From: Apostichopus japonicus | Taxonomy: Eukaryota; Echinodermata; Holothuroidea; Aspidochirotida; Stichopodidae | Assembly: GCF_037975245.1 (NCBI RefSeq) | Contig: NC_092578.1 | Span: 14,612,321-14,676,320 of the forward strand | DNA: 64,000 nt | Direction: 5' to 3' | Shown: one piece after another, positions 48,001 to 60,870 of the stretch | Layout of the letters: each line of letters opens with the position of its first letter | Position numbering within the stretch: the stretch's first letter is position 1 | Notes under the pieces: generated by a model | What the model saw: the letters and a program-made list of their open reading frames with translations, nothing else | Databases searched by the model: none | What the model was told of the DNA's origin: nothing | Position numbers and translations under genes: made by a program

Positions 48001-48280
48001 CTAACGTAGAGGTTAAACAGAATAGGCCTTCCAAAATGTGGGGGGACATTATTTTGAGCATACGTCAGCAAGGAGTACACAATTAACAGAATAAGCCGAC
48101 CTACATACCCGGCCCGACTGGCAAATACTGAAAATTACAAGGAAATGACAAGAAACTTCGCGTACGCATTGACGGCTTACGCTATAATTCCGATAAATGG
48201 GTGGAATAATCCACGAGAGTGACTCAAAATACAAAATTGATGTTGCCTTGTTTCACTGTGGCAATTTTGGCCGTTTCCGT
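42060..48280. other. intergenic, no gene seen
   Basis: Six kilobases of AT-rich DNA without splice-flanked coding segments I can recognise. Poly-G/poly-C tracts at about 43388, 43440, 43648, 44823 and 46070. The stretch around 45830-46120 (GGGGGGCAC, CACGTGCCCCCAGTGTCCCC) looks like eroded transposon ends. Confidence 0.4.
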
Positions 48281-48283
48281 TAA

Positions 48284-48646
48284 AGGCATTGAAGACTCGC
48301 CCCAAACCGCGTGCCGCCCTCCGAAAAGTCAACTTTCCGTTGCTTGCAAGTGAAGTTTTTTTCTTGTCGCTACAAAATGCAGACAGTAATGAAACGTGAT
48401 ACCTTGTTGTCTTTAATCTGGACCTGAGATGTCCATCGCTGCTATGTACACTGTGTTGTGGGTATTGACCGTAGCTGTATGTATTGACTGTACACTAGTG
48501 TCTAATTACCGAAGGTAGCAAGCTGTGTGTGTACTTCCTGGGATCGATGGTGGTGTCTAACACTTCTGTTACACCTCATTCGAAACTAGGTCAGATATAA
48601 GATTACCGGCATGAGACGTTTCTTTGTGCGCGAGTCTTCACTCCCT
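48284..48646. mobile_element. TTAA-flanked MITE, copy 2 (363 bp)
   Basis: Flanked by TTAA at 48280-48283 and 48647-48650. Termini AGGCATTGAAGACTCG and CGAGTCTTCACTCCCT. Very similar along its length to 16410-16768 (for example CTACAAAATGCAGACAGTAA and GGGATCGATGGTGGTGTCTA occur in both). Confidence 0.87.
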
Positions 48647-49814
48647 TTAAGGCTTTGTAGTTTAAAGTTGTCATTGAAAAAGTGGTTGCGATTTTACTTA
48701 CGAACACGGTGCTTACAGTGTCTATCAGTGCAGCTACATATGTATGTAACACAGTACCGAATTTAGGAAACACACGAAGTTTCGTACACACCACCGAACA
48801 ACAAAGCTGAGGGAGCAAGCTAAGGCGGTTGAAAACCGGAGGAGGGGGGGGGGGAGGCAGGTAACATATCGTAAATCTATAATGTCATAATGTCATCAGA
48901 ATAGAGCACATCCAATTCATTTGTTTGTTTTTGTTTTCATATTTTCAGAGCGGAATTGAATATGAACATACAGCTGTATATAAAATTAACACCACTGTAT
49001 GTATTCTAGACGTATAACGGCATTTGTAAATTTAATTAGACTCCTTATTGGTGAAAGAAGCACATCATTAATCATAATACCCTTAGTGGCATTATTCCAA
49101 TTTGTTTGTGTCGCCAGTCTGGCATAAATTCATATTAATGGACATCATAACCATGATACCTCAGATTTTGCTTATTATAGATGTTTTTTATGTTTATATT
49201 AATATATCTCAAACAGAGTCAGAGAGTGGTCCAAATTGAGACAGGGGTGGGACAAGGGATAACAAAATATTGGAGCAGAAATATTCTTCGGGACAAAATG
49301 TATACAGTGGTTTATAAAGGAAATCCATACATCTATGCATATATGACGTATCACTGCTGTCCGAAATCATGAATGATTAAACTTGCCTTTGTCAAGTTAT
49401 TGTTTACAATAAGTACTTTATCGTATTTATGATATTATTGGAATAAATACAACTAGTTGGAAACATACCTGGAAACATAACAGGTACAATGGGGACCATG
49501 GGTAGGGGAGGGCAGAAGGGGAGGGAATTAAGGAGGTGGTAGGCATATGATCTTGCAGTCAACGTCTGTATGTTTCTGAATCAGTGTAACTGCAATTGCA
49601 GTTGAGATCTTGTATCGGTAGGTATGCCTCTTCTTTCCTATCATAACTCACTGGTTTTATCGAGAAGCCAAAAAAAAAAAAGCAAAAACAATACATAAAT
49701 AAATAAATAAACATACCAGATTTGTAATTGTTGTAGCATATTTGAGTAACCAGAAAGCCAGAAGGCTTTGTAATTCCTTGCCATAAAATGTTCACTCAAT
49801 TACCTGATAATGCA

Positions 49815-50154
49815 GAGCAAGACCTTTGACCTCTTCAAAAGAGATGTTGAGTATGAGGTGTATTGCAGCTTTACGTTTTGAGTTATCATGTTTAGAAGGA
49901 TTGCTGATTTGAAATCTATTGACCTCGGATGATCATTGACCTTCCCCAATAAAGAAAGCAACCGAGAACATCCTAAGTGAAACCTACATATCAAAAGTGA
50001 GATTCATCGAAGCCAGAGTTATTGAGTTAACTTGTTTCGCAAAGTTTTCAGATTTTGCTCCTGTTGACCTCAAATGACCTTTAACCGCAATCAAAACTGC
50101 TCAAAGTGTAGTACTCATTAGGGACACCTTACACTCAGCTCTTTCATTAATTGA

Positions 50155-50206
<52 letters not shown>

Positions 50207-50410
50207 TTCAGTAAGCTTGCTTGCGAGGTTTTCTTTTCATACATTTTTGCCACTGGTGACCTCAAATGACATTTTACCTTGCTCAATAATGGAAGCAGCC
50301 GATAATTTACTAATATAGGGGAATCTACATACTAAGTTTGAAGTTCATGCACTGTATGATTGGTGATTTATCGTGTTTACGAGCCAGGACGTTTACATAC
50401 GCACACACAC
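49815..50410 (-). repeat. TGACCT-family tandem repeats
   Basis: Three to four units with GACCTCAAATGACCTTT-like words, GTTGACCTC, and GATTTATCGTGTTTACGAG at the end. Interrupted by (TA)n at about 50156-50200. Confidence 0.75.
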
Positions 50411-52387
50411 ACACACCCAAACACAATGAATTGGAATTACTTTGTTCAGGTCCTCAGTCAGAATACAAAACAAGTGCACCCATACACCCCACACCCACAC
50501 ACACGCCATCACCGTCATCCATCTTGCTTTCGGCAGGGAATCAGAAGACCACCAGATCTTTTGAGTAGCACCGAAGAAACGTTCTTCCTGTTTTATAACA
50601 ACAACAACAAAATCAACAACAACAAAATGAAATACCCGAAATCGATGCTGGAGTTATGATACAATGTTAACGTCACTTAATTGTATGCAGTTCCAGCAAA
50701 TGAGAAAAAAGTGATATAAATAAAAAACCATATTTACAATGCTTAACTCCAATATGCATCCTTAAGTTATTTAACTACATGCCACCCATATATCGATATA
50801 AACAAAAAATGTATGGCGCTGTACAGAAATATGATAAAAAAGCATTCCTATACTGTTAAATGCCCTACTAGTTGTGCTTCTCTCTTCCAGCTCTGATTAG
50901 TCAACATTTAGGCCATATATCTTTATAAATGTTAAAATATTGATTTAAATGTAGACATTCCTATATGAAAAAGAGTGAATCTGCTCATATTACTCGTATA
51001 ATACGATATGAATTATGCATCGTGTCAAAGGTCATATAACAAGAAACACATACATAATGAGGTACTGGCGTTGGTACTATGTCTATATTGACAAACAAAA
51101 ACCCGTCTTATATACATTTGAGCCATGTTCTTCAGTCTCTATCATGAACCTTACCATTTTATTAAAATTAAAAAAAGAAACCAACAGAAATAAGTGATAA
51201 ATGGTTTATAAACTTATATTTACATTTAATGTCATTCTCGGGAGCAAACAGTTGCACAAAAAGTGAGAAATTCGCCTAAAGTGAAAAGTTAAAAATTATA
51301 CACTTTTCAGTTAGAACTTTTCAAACTGACTATTTTTAATGGAGTTATATAAATACAAAGTGTTTGGATCGTTTTACTTCATTGATAACGTCATGAACTC
51401 ATAAAACGACTTAACGTCCCTCTCGTACAAGACAAAAATATGTCTCGTGTTGTTGTCCTCGTTGATCACAGGAATTTCATGCATATTCATTGAGTCACGT
51501 GGGTTACTCGTTGAGTTCCTGAAGAAAATGCATAATGGTGTTACTTTATTGTTTTATTACGCAAGAGAAAAAAGAATATTAGATTTGTAAATTATCCAAC
51601 ATTGACACGATCTAACTTGCTCTGACGAAACCAAAAATAAATTAAATGCTAACACAAAAGAAGGAATCAATCAAACGCTGATTTCGAAAGAAACTGGTAA
51701 CAGATATACCAAAAAGTAAAATATATACGGGGAGGGATGACAGAAAGTTGATGCCAGGCAGTCTTTTAAACTTGATACCCACTCGCCACCAATACCCAAA
51801 TGTGGCAATAATTATAACTACTTGTTTGTAGAAAGCATGATTTTGTAACATTGTCATATTCATATCACTTTTGAAGTGCTCAATATTTGAAAAATCTCAA
51901 CATATACTATGTAATTACTGCACAGCATATTTCATATAGTTCACTGAATATTGCCGATTAAACCTCGCCAGATTAAAATTAAATCTGAATAATATACTCA
52001 CCATTGCGTCATTGGTCACACCAACTTCAACTGCAGTTCCTGTAAGAGGAAAAAAGTGGAACTTTCTAAATTGTAAAACAGGGACGGCCACGAACAACGA
52101 TAGACCCAAACCCAAATTCACGCGTTTATCAGATTAACTGAAACTACTAATTTTAATCTCGACATGCTGATATTGAGTGGTGACATGTTGATGTAAGTTC
52201 CTATTTACTAATATTGGAATCTCAAATATTCATTTCAATATTCGTATGCTGCTATTTACTTACGACATAATAATCGTTTTCCTGACACACTAATATATTT
52301 TCCTAACATTGTGAAACAGATAGCGTTCGGTACCGTTTCTTTGCAATAATCACCCCTACTGTGATAAAGGTAGATAGCATATCAGTG

Positions 52388-52560
52388 GTCCGATCAGGCA
52401 CATTGCCAGGTCCGGGCACCCCCCCCCCCCTCCCGCTTGCAGGATATTGTGCCCTCTCCCTCCCCATAGATGCCACAACGTGTGTAAAAACTACAAATAT
52501 TACAGTAAATGAGTATTGTGTCCCTCCTTAAATTGTTGGTGCCACTCCTTAAATTATCGG
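52388..52560. repeat. dispersed repeat with poly-C, copy 2
   Basis: Partner of 40306-40465. It ends about 80 bases from the stop codon of SLC23 copy B, so it probably lies in that gene's 3' untranslated or downstream region. Confidence 0.6.
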
Positions 52561-52639
52561 TGCCCCTCCGACAAAGATTTCATGGTCACGGGCCTGAGTC
52601 CAATGCATTTTCACATATAATAACGTGTGGGAAGCCCTG

Positions 52640-52884
52640 CTATTTACCACAGCGGACATTGTTAGTTAAACAGCAAATGATGTTCTCACCATTTACAGGA
52701 CGGTCTTGCTTTCGGCGGATAAATCCTTTAAAAGTTGGACTGCATGGAATATATTCGAAAAACTTGACACTGCGTATCCATTTCATTCCAAACGGCATAT
52801 CATAACACTTTAGCATATTGTCTATGGTACTCTGGTCACCGTAACTAGCTCGTGACCCGATAATGCCCCTCTCCTCGTCAGTAC
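52640..52884 (-). CDS. SLC23 copy B exon 12 (C-terminal)
   Basis: Starts after CCCTGTCAG with [11 protein letters not shown], then [20 protein letters not shown] and CSPTFKGF. Stop at 52640-52642. 245 bp, one codon longer than in copy A. Confidence 0.92.
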
Positions 52885-55800
52885 CTGACAGGGAAAACAG
52901 GTTATCATGAAGTTTCATTACGTTCATATTTTACCAATGGCAATTGATGTATAGGGGGAAAGAGATGGTTTTTACCCATTCCCGTCGTCAACAATTCAGT
53001 GAGGAGTTGTGCTCTGAGAGACATGACCTTCAAGAAGAAGCCACCCATACCCATGGTGAGAGTGATAGTCGGAAAGAAATTACCCCCCCCCCCAACAAAA
53101 CAACCCTCCCCAAAAAACAAACAATAAAATAAAATAAGACAGGACATAGCCTGTTTAAAATCTTTCATGTGTGTGCTCGTGTGTGGCTCGTGCTGGCTGG
53201 GTGGGTGAATGGATGGATGGATGGATTAAAATGAATTAGATGGGTAAGAAATAGTTATTTTGATGTAATTAATCTGTAACACTCGTGAATATATGCAACC
53301 AAACGCAACAGAGCGCTTTCTTTCAATAGTTAAGTCGGGTATCTCCCTGCTTACCTGGTATGGTATTGTCAAGGAAAGCTGCAATCACGCCCCCTACAAA
53401 CATGTTCGTGCTCAACAGAACTGTAACTATCTGGTTGAACTCCGCACTTCCTGCAAGCAAAATGGATCTTTGTGAAAACATGTTTTTCATCGAATTCGCA
53501 ACCCCCCCCCCCCCCCACGTTCCCATACAACAACCAAGAAGAAATGGAGTTGCTATGATCCGTATTACTGTAAAGCATAATGTTATTGATCGGTTAAAAG
53601 TTTACGCTGTTTTTGGAATATAGCACTTGAGTAAACGTCTTCCGTTTGTCCGCAGTATATTTCTACATTGCGTATACACTGTTCACTTTAGGTTTGATAG
53701 AAAATTAGTCATTTTATAAAAAAATCTTTCCACGTACATATACTTTTGTAAAAAGGATCACTTTATTAAATATTTTCATACAGTGTTACTCCTTTAAATT
53801 TGCAGCATCAAAGCTATTCTTAACACGATATTTGATAAGATCTTAACATTGTTTAGGCCTATTGACAAATGTCGAAAACATTTATACCGTAAGTAAAACA
53901 GAGTAACTATAAGTAAACCATAGTTACTATGAGTAAAACATAGTTAATGTAAGTACAACATAGTTATTGTGAGTAAAACATAGTTACTGTGAGCAAAACA
54001 TAGTTACCGTGAGTAAAACAGAGTAACTATAGATAAAACATAGTTACTTTAAGTAAACCATTGTTGCTATAAGTAAAACATAGGTACTATAAGTAAAACA
54101 TAGTTACTGTAAGTACAACATAGTTACTGTAAGTACAACATAGTTACTGTGAGTAAAACAGAGCCAAACTATATCGCAAGTGATATTATGTTCATGACCA
54201 GCCTTCCCAGCCTTAGTATCTCACAAGTCACCTAGCAGTTTCCTTTTAAGTTTGTTTTTCTTAAAAGCAGATGCAAACCATCATCTTGATAGCTTATGTG
54301 ATAGAGGTAATAATGATGGACACATCCCTAAAACACCTTTAAAAATTCTTGCTCCTTTTTTGTAGAGAACCTATTCAAATTTCAGCTCGTATGAGTCGTA
54401 TCTGGGAGCTGTCATTTTGTAAATCTTTGAAATCATGGTACCAATAGGAACTCAAGCATTTTACTTTCTCCTGGTGTTTCTGTTCATATTTCCAAGTTAA
54501 ACCTTCCATCATTATAGGTCATGTTTAGAGGCTCAATATTTTAGATTCAGTATTTTGAAAATCCATTTCTGTTATAGAAAGTCAATAAAGAAGACCATGA
54601 CAACGAAGCATGTTGGGCTTTGTCATAGTTAGACTTGCTCGAGCTTTCAGCCTTGTGTGTGAAGGAAGAATGTTAAACCTAATAATATCCCAAAAGGTGA
54701 ATTGGGTTATTCATAGCTGTTGGGGGGAAGCTGTTCTTCACAGCTATTTACAGCAACCAGAGAGTGTTTTACTCTGGACGCTTTCAACTTTACAGCTGGG
54801 GGAGTACGGGATGTGATACTTACGAGTATTTATAGCGCCTTTATTATCGTTCATGTATGACGGAAGCGCTAAACCTATGAATAAGGAACTACCCACAACA
54901 AAGAGATTCCTTGAAGAATTCAAATCGACAAATTGCAGACTGGATAATCCCACCGCTGCCACCAATCCTGAAAAGCAAAGACGAATTTGAAGAATTTAAG
55001 ACTCTCTGACTACACAAAACTTATTTGACAGTTTATTCATGGCACTTACTGATTATGACGTAAGAGGTACCGATTCAATTCCCAAACAGATGGGGCATTG
55101 CAATTTAACGTAAACAATTACTTTATTCAGAATTTTAGTCTTGATATATCACCCCCCAAGAAATGGATCAATTTGAGTACTTATAGTAATGTAATTATAG
55201 CTATTATATTATTATATTATATTCACCAATAAAGTATTTTAAATATCTAGAATGCTCCATTAAGGCTAATTTGATTATGACGTCGGCTCCTCTGCGATGG
55301 TTTAAACGTAAAAGTTAATGTGTTACAATTGTAACAAGTCAACCAAAGCATGTTCCTTCTACTTCACATAAACAACATAGTATATACACTTGTATGGCAT
55401 TCATCAACAATTTGTCCTTTAAATGTTAAAATGTTTATTAAATATGTTATTTGAGGTCTTCAAAGTCTTATGTTTTCAATATTGAGTTTCGTTTTGAACT
55501 GTGGAACTGACCTAATGGTCTGTGTGTTGGACTAAGAAGTCCAGCAAAAAAGTCAAGCATTATTAAGAATTATTTGTGGGGGCAAAAAGTAGAAGAATAT
55601 TTAGAATGATTAATTACTTCAAAATTGGCAAAGTACCCAAAACAGATCAAACCTTAATATAAATGTTTTCTTACTGCTACAATCGAGCGTCAGCTTGTTA
55701 TAGGGTTATTTAAATCATTTGCACCTCTAAAGTATAATGAAATCATTCTTCTATATGTAGTGGCTCTCATCTATTGTGAATTGGATTGCGGTTCATTTGT

Positions 55801-58800
55801 AAATGAATCCCTTAGAATTCCTTTAATAAAATGTTCATGTCCCGTTGTAATATTCTGATTCTCTCTATATCATATTGTTCATCACAGGTTCTGAAACACT
55901 CAAACTTACTCTGACGGCATATACTCACCAAATAAAATGAAAAACATTCCTCCAATAATAGGAATTGGTATTGTTGCAAAGAAAGCCCCGAATTTCCCGA
56001 AAGATCCCAAAATAATCATAAACAAAGCACTGGCTTGGACAACTCGTCTACTTCCAACCTTTCAACAGCAAAAACAAGAAAAGGCGGGGAAAATTATATT
56101 AAAAAAGTAAACTAATGAATATTAAAGTCAAAATGGAGAGAATGGATAATAGACTCTACACTGCAAAGTGATTACACCATTCACTGTCAAATTGATATAT
56201 GACAAAAAATATGATCGATTTGATGTAGGTACAAAAACAAGAAGAATACAAATATTACAGAAATGTATGAAAATTATGTTAATAATATAAAAGAATGATG
56301 GGGAAAATTCAATAAATCATTTGAATAGACTTGGCCGTATAAAAAGAAAAAAAAACTTACTTTTGTAATGTTGATGACACCAATATTTTGACTGTAAGAT
56401 GTCGTCCCTAGCCCTGTACCCCAAAATCCAGCTAAAATACAACCTATCCCCTCGACACCGATACCACGGTTGACGGCGTGATTTGGCGGGGGCGGGGCAC
56501 CAGATACCCTCGCGCATGCGAAGTAGTCCCCAATCGATTCTACCATTGAAGCAAGAACACCGGCGATCATTCCGAAGACGCCAGCAAGAGTGACGAACGG
56601 AACACCCCATTGAACTATGTAAAGATCATTTAGAAAATATGAAAAACGCCCTCTTTATGTACAACGCCCTCTAGTTTATACAACACCCTCTATTAGTGCC
56701 TATGCATTTAAGGATGGCTTTTGACACAGTGTTAACTCTAATATGTTGTAGATTTCGATGTCCTCAAAGGAAATTGTTTACAGAGCATTAAAAGTTGGGT
56801 CTAGGACAATTGGTGTTGACTGTCATCCAATATTGCTCTGTTGTTATAATATGAAGTTGAAGGAACATGTTTTGGAGGAGTTGATCGATGGATCAACAGA
56901 AGTCATTATCGATTTAGACTTAAACGAAGATTCCAGAGCATATTTTTAAGATAATAAGCACTTTTTTTACGAAGCTTAAGACGCTTAAAAGGAATGATCT
57001 GTATCGGAACAGTTACAGAAACGTTACCAGCTCTCCGAGTTTTCGTTTATTCTTGAACAATGGAATATCAAGACTACAACTATGCCTAAAGTCATCCTTT
57101 ATAAAGTTAAGTCGTTGTGTCCGTATCGATGTATTGTTATACCTTTGATATACAGGCATGACCCTAACACTACCGACAAGGCTCATCCGCAACTTTGGTT
57201 GTAACTTTCTTTCAGTCGGATCAAACCGTATGATGTGAACAAATAAATTGTATTCAGTGGCGTGTACAGGATTTCAAAAGTGTTGGGTGGGGGGGGGGGG
57301 TAAAAAACCAACTGATTAATTTAAGGGGCTTGAACCTATAATGAAGGGCCGGAGGCGATTGACGGATTTTGGAGGGGTGTGGTCATGGGGTCGTGAAGCC
57401 AAATTCTATGTGGGGGAGGGGACTGGGTAGGTCTATAGTGAGTTGTAAATACAAAAATGTGCAAATTAATACTCTTGTTTTTTGTGGGGGGGGGGGTTAA
57501 AAGTGGATATGTACATTCGTAGAAGTGGTCTTAATCTTCCCGGCTGACTGTGAAAACTTCCCTGACTGAACCATTTCCTCCCGGCAGAAGTTGGAAGGTG
57601 GGACCCCGCACCCGATTCATTATGCACGCCATTGATTGGATTGCCCTCAATCTGATATAAGATTTCGATGTGTTACAATCATTCGATTGCTTATAACAAG
57701 AGATATATCAACCGATCAAAAGAAAGTTCTGTCTCACAAATTCCATGTATTTATTTGATAACTTATGTCTTAAGCTAACTGAACTATGCTCAATCACTCA
57801 CGCATGGTCATAGCAGATTGTAGAAATGACAAAATGGCAGCTTTACTAAGATTTGTATTAAATAAAATCTCATTATTTGTTTTCCAATTCAACAAGTATT
57901 CCATATTAGCTGCTATTATATCATGACAGTATTAATTGGGAGTAAAATCGTACCTTATTTTCTTTCTTGCTGAAAAACAACCTCCTTTGTATATTTTCAA
58001 GTTGGCCAAATTTCGCCAAAGTTGGCCAAAATATCATATAATGCATGGAAACTTAGAATTTTTGTATTATGTATTAACGTATAACCTATAAGTAACAGAT
58101 GATGAATAATAATATAAGTTTCCTTAGTGATAAATGTATTTCCATGACAGATACTATACATATGCTTTCTCGATGTGAGATTAAGTGTGGGGGGGGGGGG
58201 TGGAGGATGGATGGGAGAGGGAAAGATGGAAGGGGTGTGGATTAAGAAGAAGAAAAAAACTTACATGGATAAGGGATGTAAAACCAAGGTGAGTCTCTCA
58301 GAACAGTAGCTCTAAAGTCTGTACGTCCCGTCGTTCCTTCTGGAATTTGGTCAGTCGCAGTCAAAATGGCGGCTAATACCCAAGCTGCTATAATGGCTAA
58401 AATGACCTGCAGGACAAAAGAGAATAAGAGAACAGTCATTTTGGTAAGAAATCGACAATTGTATATAGGCCTATAAACTGACAGATGTTATGACTATTAT
58501 GTCGCATAAAGGTCGAAATTTAAAATATGCTATTAGTGAGACAAATGTTTGGATATAAACAACAACAGGGTTGTTTGTGGCAATGAGGTGACACAAATGA
58601 ATTGAGTAGACTATACATGCAGCAGAAAAAAACAGTGAGTTGAACAAAATATAAAATGATAGAAATCGAAGAAAAATGATCCATTAAACAAAAATACAAC
58701 CATTAAATGTGCGCCGTGTAGTACACTGTGGAGTCACTACCTTCAATCATTAACAGACTATTGGATCTATGGTTACATAATGTGCAACCCCTCACATGAG

Positions 58801-60100
58801 GAAAGTTTTTTTTTCCTTTTTAAAAAAAAAAGGTTCCTCGTGGCCCCCATGTTCAGTTATTGAAATTAACCCTTCTCTATATTCGTTAATACTTGATTAC
58901 AGGTTACTGGGTCCATGTAAATAATTTGACCCATATGGTAACAAGTTTTTAGTAATCACTGTTGACCTATACGTATCAGCGTTTGTTGGAAAAAGGGCCG
59001 CGGACAATCAGGTTTGGAGGTGACACCCCCACCACCCTCCCACACACGCCAAATCAAGCCTTACTAATTAAATGGAAAGTGCGAGTTTTTTTTTTCTTAT
59101 TCCGTTAGGATTGTTGTTAGACTCACCGGTAAGAGCTTGAAAACGGGAAACCAAACCACACGAAATCTCTTTTCGGTTGAGATTCCCGGCACGGGGATTG
59201 AAAAAGGAGTCAAATACTGCGAGAAGAGCGTCATTAGGACTACAACACTGCAAACGTGAAATAACGGCAATAAGTATATAAATATTCATCGCTGCATTTG
59301 CATATTGACTTTGATTACGTCGGCTAAGATACCTGTTCACATGTTTACAACAAATACCATTTAACTCAACCAATACATGGTCATTTAATTTCATAGCCTG
59401 AACAACAGAGTATCCATGGATGACTTCCAACACTTTGTCATTGACAAATTGTGATGTATTGTAAGCATATTATTTGGACCCATATAAAAGTCTTTTGTTT
59501 TCCTGCTGATTTGTGTATTGCTTCTAAAGGAACTGACCCATATAGTCGTTTGTATGTTAGACTAAACCGCCCAGTCACTTACATCAATGAGCCCGAGATG
59601 TTTAAATGGTCATTTCTCATAAATTAAAATTGTTATTTTCGATAATCTGGACCAACATATCAAAATATATTTTGTGCATTGTGCATCCGTTGGGGGTTTT
59701 GTTGTTTATCATAAATATATTGATCACATTGTCCAAAGATAAAGGGAGGGGTATAAAGGATTATTGGTGTAATAGTATGTCTATTTTGACCAATAAAAAA
59801 TGTTAGTTCTTTGAAACTAATCAATTGAGAGAAAAAACTACTTACAAAAAGTCCTTATGTTTGTTCAAAACAGCGGCAAATTATACGGTAATGGTAAAAA
59901 CTATATAGGCTATCTTTTTTTGTAAAAATTAATATGTATGCCCCAAAAACTGACCACCATGCCAGAATCCAGTTTCCACCAGCAAAGCGCCCAGCTGTTC
60001 CAAAGAGAGATAAACCAATCAGGCAAAGTGTCGGTGCGATGGTAAGGGGACCGATGAACCGAAGAAGGAATCCTATTAAACCAGTGAACCCTACGATGAT
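52640..60100 (-). CDS. SLC23-family transporter, copy B (exons 5-12; 5' end outside the window)
   Basis: A tandem paralogue of the gene at 20.4-33.9 kb. Eight exons splice in phase to the last 425 codons; exons 5-11 have exactly the same lengths and phases as copy A, and the last exon is 3 bp longer. It carries [11 protein letters not shown] and [11 protein letters not shown], so substrate-site residues are kept and no stop codons or frameshifts are seen, which suggests a working gene. Exons 1-4 are expected to the right of 64 kb, giving a first visible intron of at least 3.9 kb. Same likely role: sodium-coupled ascorbate or nucleobase uptake at the plasma membrane. The C-terminal tail differs from copy A after the shared FGM-WIRS segment, which may change trafficking; that is inference. 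Confidence 0.92.
53355..53450 (-). CDS. SLC23 copy B exon 11
   Basis: Encodes [20 protein letters not shown] then [11 protein letters not shown]. Acceptor GCTTGCAG; donor CCAG|GTAAGC. 96 bp. Confidence 0.93.
53891..54170. repeat. minisatellite, 14 units of exactly 20 bp
   Basis: Units follow the pattern AAGTAAAACATAGTTACTGT with substitutions but no insertions or deletions over 280 bp. It is in intron 10 of SLC23 copy B. Confidence 0.95.
54824..54967 (-). CDS. SLC23 copy B exon 10
   Basis: Encodes [20 protein letters not shown] and [19 protein letters not shown]. Acceptor GCTTTTCAG; donor CTC|GTAAGT. 144 bp. Confidence 0.93.
55929..56058 (-). CDS. SLC23 copy B exon 9
   Basis: Encodes [20 protein letters not shown] and [19 protein letters not shown]. 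Acceptor TTGAAAG; donor TTTG|GTGAGT. 130 bp. Confidence 0.93.
56361..56614 (-). CDS. SLC23 copy B exon 8 (substrate-site exon)
   Basis: Encodes [32 protein letters not shown] and [11 protein letters not shown]. Acceptor TTTACATAG; donor AAA|GTAAGT. 254 bp. Confidence 0.95.
56760..57110. repeat. unidentified dispersed repeat, copy 2
   Basis: Partner of 36640-37020. A 63-codon open frame (56758-56949) in it has no recognisable family motif. It is in intron 7 of SLC23 copy B. Confidence 0.45.
57255..57634. mobile_element. hAT-like non-autonomous element, 380 bp
   Basis: The ends CAGTGGCGTG and CACGCCATTG are inverted with one mismatch. The flanks ATTGTATT (57247-57254) and ATTGGATT (57635-57642) match 7 of 8, as expected of an aged 8-bp target duplication. 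It contains two long poly-G runs. In intron 7 of SLC23 copy B. Confidence 0.75.
58265..58406 (-). CDS. SLC23 copy B exon 7
   Basis: Encodes [20 protein letters not shown], then [20 protein letters not shown]. Acceptor GTCCTGCAG; donor CAT|GTAAGT. 142 bp. Confidence 0.93.
59127..59247 (-). CDS. SLC23 copy B exon 6
   Basis: Encodes [20 protein letters not shown] and then FPVFKLLP. Acceptor TTTGCAG; donor CCG|GTGAGT. 121 bp. Confidence 0.92.
59955..60100 (-). CDS. SLC23 copy B exon 5
   Basis: Encodes [20 protein letters not shown], then [20 protein letters not shown]. The donor GTCAGT is chosen because it gives the same length as copy A (146 bp); GTGGTC three bases earlier would also keep phase. 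Confidence 0.9.
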
Positions 60101-60326
60101 CTATATAGAAATATATATATAAGCAATCGTAACTATATTGTAAATAAACAAAACAGAATATGACAGAAAAATAGATTAACACTTCAACAACAAAACATGA
60201 ATGTATAGGATTGAGCAATGTCGACAAAGAATATATGTTTGTATAGCCCTGCGTTTATTACATTTGACCTTGCACTATTGAATGTTTCTGTTGTTTGTTT
60301 GTTGTATTTTAGTGTGCACTAACCCA

Positions 60327-60870
60327 TGCAGTGTTGCAGAAAAATGTTGAATTGACGAGATACGATAAGTTGTCAATTAAAAATTGTGCAGAAAATAATT
60401 GTTCAATTGCTCAGATGGAATGAAGTGAACAATTTAACATTTTGCAGAAAAATGTTGAATCGATGAGACAAGATTAGTTGTCAATTAAACATTTTGCAGA
60501 AAATTGCTCAAATACTCAGTTGGAATGAAGTGAACAAATTAATATTCTACAGAAAAATGTTCTATTGACGAGATATTATAAGTTGTCAATTGAACATTTT
60601 GCAGAAAATTGTTGAATTGACAACGTATTATAAGTGGTCAATTGAATATTTTGCAGAAAATTGTTCAATTGGAATGAAGTGAACAATTGAACATTTTGCA
60701 GAAAAATGTTGAATTGACGAGATATGATCAGTTGTCAATTAAACATTTTGCCGAAAAATGATCAATTGGTTAGTTAAAGCAACTGAGCAATCCAACATTT
60801 TTTTTTATTTTTGATAGGATATTATCTTGTTATCTAAACAATTTACTGAAAAATGTTGAATTATTGGGGC
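60327..60870. repeat. tandem repeat, ~50-55 bp unit, two alternating subtypes
   Basis: About ten units ending CATTTTGCAGAAAA. One subtype has GTTGAATTGACGAGATA and AGTTGTCAATTAA; the other has GTTCAATTGCTCAGATGGAA and GAAGTGAACAATT. It lies 230 bases upstream (in gene sense) of SLC23 copy B exon 5. Confidence 0.88.

Larger units (their letters stand above)
48650..52639. other. intergenic region downstream of SLC23 copy B
   Basis: No exon recognised. Contains TGACCT-type repeats at 49.8-50.4 kb, a short (TA)n and a CA-rich stretch at about 50400-50515. Confidence 0.4.

Noticed and set aside
50338-50659. His/Thr/Pro-rich frames
   Set aside because: CA-rich simple sequence.
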